Origin: Haloterrigena alkaliphila
GTDB lineage: Archaea; Halobacteriota; Halobacteria; Halobacteriales; Natrialbaceae
Length of the DNA stretch: 64,000 nt
Assembly: GCF_017352155.2 (NCBI RefSeq)
Contig: NZ_CP071462.1
Coordinates: forward strand, 124,001 to 188,000
Direction: 5' to 3'
Translations under genes and position numbers: made by a program
Notes under the pieces: generated by a model
Seen by the model: only the letters and a program-made list of their open reading frames with translations
Database searches by the model: none
What the model was told of the DNA's origin: nothing
Shown: piece by piece, positions 60,308 through 64,000 of the stretch
Numbering within the stretch: position 1 is the first letter of the stretch
Layout: each line of letters begins with the position of its first letter

Positions 60308-60315
60308 TTTTATAA
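60308..60315 (+). promoter_or_regulatory. TATA box of the L21e operon
   Basis: TTTTATAA lies about 30 nt before the ATG at 60345, giving a leader of only a few bases. The surrounding GCG-rich sequence makes the box stand out. Confidence 0.55.
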
Positions 60316-60344
60316 CGCCGACCGGACAACACCGTCGTACGACT

Positions 60345-60653
60345 ATGCCGAACTCTAATGGCCCTCGTCAGGGAACGCGGAGAAAGCTCGCGAACGATCC
60401 TCGAGACCGAGGCACCTCGCCGCCGCAGCGAGCGATTCAGGAGTACGAGGAAGGCGAAAAAGTCCACCTGAAGATCGACCCGAGCGTCCACGATGGACGC
60501 TTCCACCCGCGCTTCGACGGACAGACCGGCGAAGTCGTCGGCAAACAGGGCGACGCCTTCAAGGTGCAGATCAGCGACCGCGGCAAGGAGAAGACGCTGA
60601 TCGTCACCGCGGCCCACATGCACGCCCAGAACCAGGAGAAGTCCCGGATCTGA
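60345..60653 (+). CDS. rpl21e: 50S ribosomal protein L21e
   Basis: A 102-residue archaeal/eukaryotic-type ribosomal protein. The N-terminal [20 protein letters not shown] and the SH3-like core ([36 protein letters not shown]) are standard. The C-terminus [12 protein letters not shown] is normal. The rpoF start follows 6 nt after the stop, giving a two-gene operon that in related haloarchaea continues with DUF655 and ksgA. Confidence 0.96.
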   Translation: MPNSNGPRQGTRRKLANDPRDRGTSPPQRAIQEYEEGEKVHLKIDPSVHDGRFHPRFDGQTGEVVGKQGDAFKVQISDRGKEKTLIVTAAHMHAQNQEKSRI

Positions 60654-60659
60654 GCCAGG

Positions 60660-61016
60660 ATGACGATCTTCAAAGAGATCGTCGACGAGGAGTTCCTGAC
60701 CGTCTCGGAAACGAAGGAACTGCTCGCCGACATCGAAGCCGAACGCGCGATGGACGAGGACCGCGAGCTTCGCTACGAACTCGCGCGGGCGATCGAACAC
60801 GTCAACCGATTCACCGTCCTCGAGCCTGAAGAGGCCCAGAACCTCGTCGACGACCTGCAGGACGTAGAGAAGGTCGACGAAGCCACGGCATACAAGATCG
60901 CGAACCTCCTGCCGCGCAACCGGGACGAACTCCGGTCGGTGTACGCACAGCAACGGTACTCGCTGTCGGGCGACGAACTCGACGAGATCTTAAACGTCGT
61001 CGCCCAGTACGCCTGA
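60660..61016 (+). CDS. rpoF: DNA-directed RNA polymerase subunit F (Rpb4-like)
   Basis: A 118-residue RNA polymerase stalk subunit that pairs with RpoE. The typical HRDC-like helical core includes LTVSETKELLADIEAERA, then LVDDLQDVEKVDEATAYKIA and LPRNRDELRSVYAQQRYSLS. Length is normal. It starts 6 nt after L21e. Confidence 0.95.
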   Translation: MTIFKEIVDEEFLTVSETKELLADIEAERAMDEDRELRYELARAIEHVNRFTVLEPEEAQNLVDDLQDVEKVDEATAYKIANLLPRNRDELRSVYAQQRYSLSGDELDEILNVVAQYA

Positions 61017-61210
61017 TCGCGGGATCGCGGAACCGCTCGGCGACGCACGCGTTTTCACCGGCGTCGGCGCATCGACGACGCCACGGCGACGGTTCTCCTG
61101 TCCGTCGTACCGACCACCACGGCCGACTCTCGAGTCGCATCGCGATCGTGCGTCGCATCGCGCGACCGCTCCTCGCGGACTCACGACTCGAGTGGGTGGC
61201 TCCATCGCGG

Positions 61211-62356
61211 CTAGCTCGAACCGCCGTACTCGTCGAACACCGCATCCGCGAGCGAGTTTCGGTGGACGTCGTTCGGTCCGCCGGCCATCGTCAGCAGCCG
61301 CGCGTCCCGGAGATAGCGTTCCACGTGGTAGTCGGTCGTATACCCGCGACCGCCCAGAAACCGGATCGCATCGTTCGCGTTGTCGATCGCGGCCTCCGTC
61401 GCCCGGATCTTCGCCATCGGGAACTCCCTCGAGACGTCGGTGCCCGCGTCGGCCCGCGCGGCCGCCCGAAGCGTCAGTAGACGGGCCGTCTCGATCCGCT
61501 CGGCCATCTCGGCGACCCCCCAACGAACCCCCTGAAACTCCCCGACGGGCTGGTGATACTGCTCGCGCTCGCTGACGTACGCGACCGTGTCCTCCAGCGC
61601 CGCGCGGGCGATCCCGACGCCGCGAGCGGGGACGTTGATCCCGTCGTGGAGTCGACCGCGTTGGACGTAGGCCTCGCCGACCTCGCCGATCCGCCGGTCG
61701 TCGTCGACGCGGACGTCCTCGAGACGGACCCGCGGCGACTTCACGCTCCACGAGCCGAGCGTGTCCCACTCCGTCTCGACGTCGAACGCCTCGGCGGGGA
61801 CGAAGAACGCGGAGATGTTGTGCGGGGCCGCTTCTTCGGACCCAGTCTTCGCGTACGTGAGGACGTAGTCCGCGTCGAAGAAGTTCGTCACCCACTGCTT
61901 GTGGCCGTCGAGGACCCACTCGTCTTCGTCTCTCTCGGCGGTCGTCTCCATCTCGAGTTTGTTCGCGCCCGCCGATTCCTCGCTGAGCCCCAGCGCGCCG
62001 ACGGTGTCGAACGTCGCCATCTCGGGGAGATACTCGTCGCGCTGGGCCTCGGTTCCGAACCGGTCGATGACGGTCGCCGTGCCGAGGTGGAGCGCGAGCG
62101 AACTCGCGACGGACATCAGCGCCGCCGCGAGTTCCTCGATCACGATCGCTAACTCGACGAGCCCCTCGCCGCGGCCGCCGTGAGATTCCGGGAGGGTCAG
62201 CCCGGTGAGCCGGCGGTCGCCGAGTTCCGCGAGGATCTCGCTCGGGTACTCCTCCGCCCGATCGAGTTCGATTGCGTTCGGTCGGATCTCCTCGGCCGCG
62301 AACGTTCTGCTCTCGTCCCGCAGCGCTTCCTGCTCGTCGGTCAGTTCGAACTCCAT
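61211..62356 (-). CDS. Acyl-CoA dehydrogenase family protein, atypical catalytic region
   Basis: A 381-residue flavoprotein of the acyl-CoA dehydrogenase family. The FAD/substrate region is LGLSEESAGANKLEMETTAE, the C-terminal domain has ERYLRDARLLTMAGGPNDVH. The usual YEGT segment that carries the catalytic glutamate is replaced by AGGP, and the alternative helix position (as in isovaleryl- or long-chain dehydrogenases) shows RLHDGINVPARG with aspartate rather than glutamate. It oxidises an acyl-CoA alpha-beta bond if active. It lies on the opposite strand between rpoF and DUF655, breaking a common gene order. Confidence 0.88.
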   Translation of the reverse strand: MEFELTDEQEALRDESRTFAAEEIRPNAIELDRAEEYPSEILAELGDRRLTGLTLPESHGGRGEGLVELAIVIEELAAALMSVASSLALHLGTATVIDRFGTEAQRDEYLPEMATFDTVGALGLSEESAGANKLEMETTAERDEDEWVLDGHKQWVTNFFDADYVLTYAKTGSEEAAPHNISAFFVPAEAFDVETEWDTLGSWSVKSPRVRLEDVRVDDDRRIGEVGEAYVQRGRLHDGINVPARGVGIARAALEDTVAYVSEREQYHQPVGEFQGVRWGVAEMAERIETARLLTLRAAARADAGTDVSREFPMAKIRATEAAIDNANDAIRFLGGRGYTTDYHVERYLRDARLLTMAGGPNDVHRNSLADAVFDEYGGSS

Positions 62357-62522
62357 ACCGACCGTCCGACCGTTCGCGGGTTAAGTGTACGTGCGGCGAA
62401 CGGTATTCGAACGACCGGACCGCGACGAGGGCGCGAACGCTGCGTCGGCCGTCGATCGCCGTCGAGATCGGGCTGCAACCGAGCCGACTCTTTAAGTGCG
62501 CTGTTGCCGTATGGTTATCGCA

Positions 62523-63119
62523 ATGACTGAATCCGACGGCGACGAGAGGGACGTCCGTCGCGCGGTCGTATTGGACTACCTCGCACACGGGCTCTCGGAC
62601 GATAGCCGCCCGCAGTACGAGAAGTCACCGGCCGGCTACGCCCTCGAGACCGACGATTTCGAGCTCTATCAGGTCGCCTTCGACGAGGACGAACGGCTCA
62701 CCATCGGAAGCGACGTCGTTCTCGAGCCACGCGACGCGCGCGAGATCGTCACCGAGGCCCGGCGCGTCGAGTACGACGACCTCTCCTCGGGCGCCCAGTC
62801 GGAACTCGAGTACGTCGTCGCCGACCTCGTCGAGGAGGAGGAACAGCGGTTCGTCGACTTCTACAACGACGCCCAGCCGATCACGCTGCGGCTCCACCAG
62901 TTGAACCTCCTGCCGGGGATCGGGAAGAAGCTCCGCAACAGCATCCTCGACGAGCGCAAGCGCAAACCCTTCGAGAGCTTCGAGGAGCTGTCCGAACGCG
63001 TCTCCGGCCTCCACGACCCCGACGAGATCCTCGTCGAGCGCATTCTCGAGGAACTGCGCGACGACGACCTCAAGTACCAGACGTTCGTCGGCCGGCGCGA
63101 ACAGGAACAGAACCAGTAG
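62523..63119 (+). CDS. DUF655 RNA/DNA-binding protein
   Basis: A 198-residue archaeal DUF655 protein with a central OB-like domain and a C-terminal HhH pair (LNLLPGIGKKLRNSILDERK, then FESFEELSERVSGLHDPDEI). It is usually encoded beside ksgA and the L21e/rpoF genes, suggesting a role in ribosome or RNA biogenesis. ATG 62523; upstream CTTTAAG near 62490 is a plausible TATA box. Confidence 0.9.
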   Translation: MTESDGDERDVRRAVVLDYLAHGLSDDSRPQYEKSPAGYALETDDFELYQVAFDEDERLTIGSDVVLEPRDAREIVTEARRVEYDDLSSGAQSELEYVVADLVEEEEQRFVDFYNDAQPITLRLHQLNLLPGIGKKLRNSILDERKRKPFESFEELSERVSGLHDPDEILVERILEELRDDDLKYQTFVGRREQEQNQ

Positions 63120-63304
63120 CGCGGCTCGCTCGAGTGCGCGGTCTCGAGGATTCTGCCGAAACCATCTCCCGGGAGATACGTCTGCGATCCTGCGAGCAGT
63201 GCGCGTACGGCTGTCCGCGAACTGACGGCCGAGGCGCCGCGACGGGAGGCGGTCCCGGTTGTGCGACGGCTGTGGAGCCACTCCGATCCGGCTGATTTCG
63301 GGCG

Positions 63305-63592
63305 CTACTGGGCCGCAGACTTTGGCGACGATTCCGGACGCGGTTCGACCTCGAGTTCCTCCAGATCCTCGAGGTCGCCCTCCGCCGTCGCTTGTTCGAT
63401 TTTCGCGATCTCCTCCGCGTAGTGGAGGAAGGTGTCGACCGAGGCGACGACGACGCGAGCCTCGATCGTCAGCAGTTCGATTCCGACGACGGAAACGCGC
63501 GCCCAGACGTCGATGACGACGCCCTTGTCGAGGATCCGATCGAGCACCTCGGCGAGGCTCGACGCGTCCGGTCGGCGTTGTGGGGATGCCAT
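63305..63592 (-). CDS. gvpA: Gas vesicle structural protein GvpA (isolated gene)
   Basis: A 95-residue gas vesicle shell protein. The core [20 protein letters not shown], then [20 protein letters not shown] and [16 protein letters not shown] is characteristic of GvpA. The N-terminus ([12 protein letters not shown]) and an acidic C-terminus ([20 protein letters not shown]) vary. No gvpC, F, G, J, K, L, M or regulator gene is near it; the neighbours are DUF655 and ksgA. The gene alone could not build vesicles, so it is either an orphan serving a distant cluster or a relocated copy. Confidence 0.92.
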   Translation of the reverse strand: MASPQRRPDASSLAEVLDRILDKGVVIDVWARVSVVGIELLTIEARVVVASVDTFLHYAEEIAKIEQATAEGDLEDLEELEVEPRPESSPKSAAQ

Positions 63593-63779
63593 GTGAACTC
63601 TACTCGAGACTCGGACACGAGTCCTGTTCATCACACGGGCTGCGTCAGCAAGCATCGTGGGTGATACTGACACTACGGAGTACTCGCGGTTCGGCGATTG
63701 CTCGAAGCGAGCGCTCGAGCGCCCCCGTCCGAGCCGGTGAGACGGTGCGTTTACACCAGTGCCCGCCCAAGCGCCGGCA

Positions 63780-64000
63780 ATGAGAGACCCAGACGGACTG
63801 ATCGCGCGGGCGGGCGTCCGCGGCGATCCGAACCGCGACCAGCACTTCCTCGTCGACGACCGGGTGCTGGATCGGCTCCCGACCTACCTCGAAGAGATCG
63901 ACGCCGATACCTCACACCTGCTCGAGATCGGTGGCGGAACTGGGGCGCTGACCGACCGCCTGCTGGCGATGGGCGACGAGGGCGACCACGTGACCGTCGT
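63780..64000 (+). CDS. ksgA: 16S rRNA (adenine-N6,N6)-dimethyltransferase KsgA, 3' end cut by window
   Basis: The first 73 residues of RsmA/KsgA, which dimethylates two adenines near the 3' end of 16S rRNA. It begins [20 protein letters not shown] and includes the family's [13 protein letters not shown] and SAM motif [11 protein letters not shown]. The ATG is at 63780-63782. The remaining ~200 residues lie beyond the window. It follows gvpA divergently. Confidence 0.93.
   Translation, partial: MRDPDGLIARAGVRGDPNRDQHFLVDDRVLDRLPTYLEEIDADTSHLLEIGGGTGALTDRLLAMGDEGDHVTV

Overview
The window comes from the chromosome of an extremely halophilic archaeon (class Halobacteria). The evidence is a GC-rich sequence, strongly acidic proteins throughout, two S-layer glycoproteins with PGF-CTERM anchoring signals, archaeal TATA boxes 24-30 nt upstream of start codons, and archaeal information genes (L21e, RpoF, aEF-1beta, TiaS, PolX, Nre, DUF655, KsgA). 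A Natrinema/Haloterrigena-like genus is my inference. I found no rRNA, tRNA or CRISPR array.

Layout. 1-5606: two tandem S-layer glycoprotein paralogues on the minus strand, the first cut by the window edge. 6368-12411: two-domain glyoxalase, NhaC antiporter, DRG GTPase, small unknowns and a Tat-exported beta-propeller protein. 12529-14355: an apparently intact IS200/IS605 element (tnpA, tnpB, matching end hairpins). 14386-28883: TiaS, an HTH regulator, glutaredoxin, NCS2 permease, glycerate 2-kinase, TrkA-type protein, methyltransferase, a TRAM-like/NhaC pair, CaCA exchanger, xi-class GST and an atypical NRAMP-like transporter. 29381-41602: Azf-like SDR, PHP protein, dodecin, a frameshifted Mut7-C gene, PolX, rhomboid, endonuclease V, Usp, SDR, MFS transporter and a truncated Usp remnant. 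42029-55096: ArsA ATPase, glycosyltransferase-like membrane protein, aminotransferase, CinA-type amidase, membrane proteins, a third NhaC and Nre. 55374-64000: information-processing genes (zinc-finger protein plus aEF-1beta; L21e plus RpoF; DUF655; KsgA), interrupted by a minus-strand acyl-CoA dehydrogenase and a lone gas-vesicle gvpA.

How the genes relate. Ion homeostasis is a recurring theme (three NhaC-type antiporters, a CaCA exchanger, a TrkA-type NAD-binding protein, an NRAMP-like carrier). A second theme is thiol/electrophile protection (glyoxalase, glutaredoxin, xi-GST). A third is DNA/RNA maintenance (PolX, endonuclease V, Nre, TiaS, KsgA).

The most unusual content is a family of seven roughly 130-145 bp non-coding repeats at 20771-21137, 41627-41906, 47524-47905 and 53605-53737. 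They share a conserved core, a hairpin whose stem sequence differs in every copy while pairing is kept, and a loop that begins and ends with conserved bases. Six of the seven are arranged as inverted pairs. This pattern points to selection for structure and is my leading candidate for an undescribed element.
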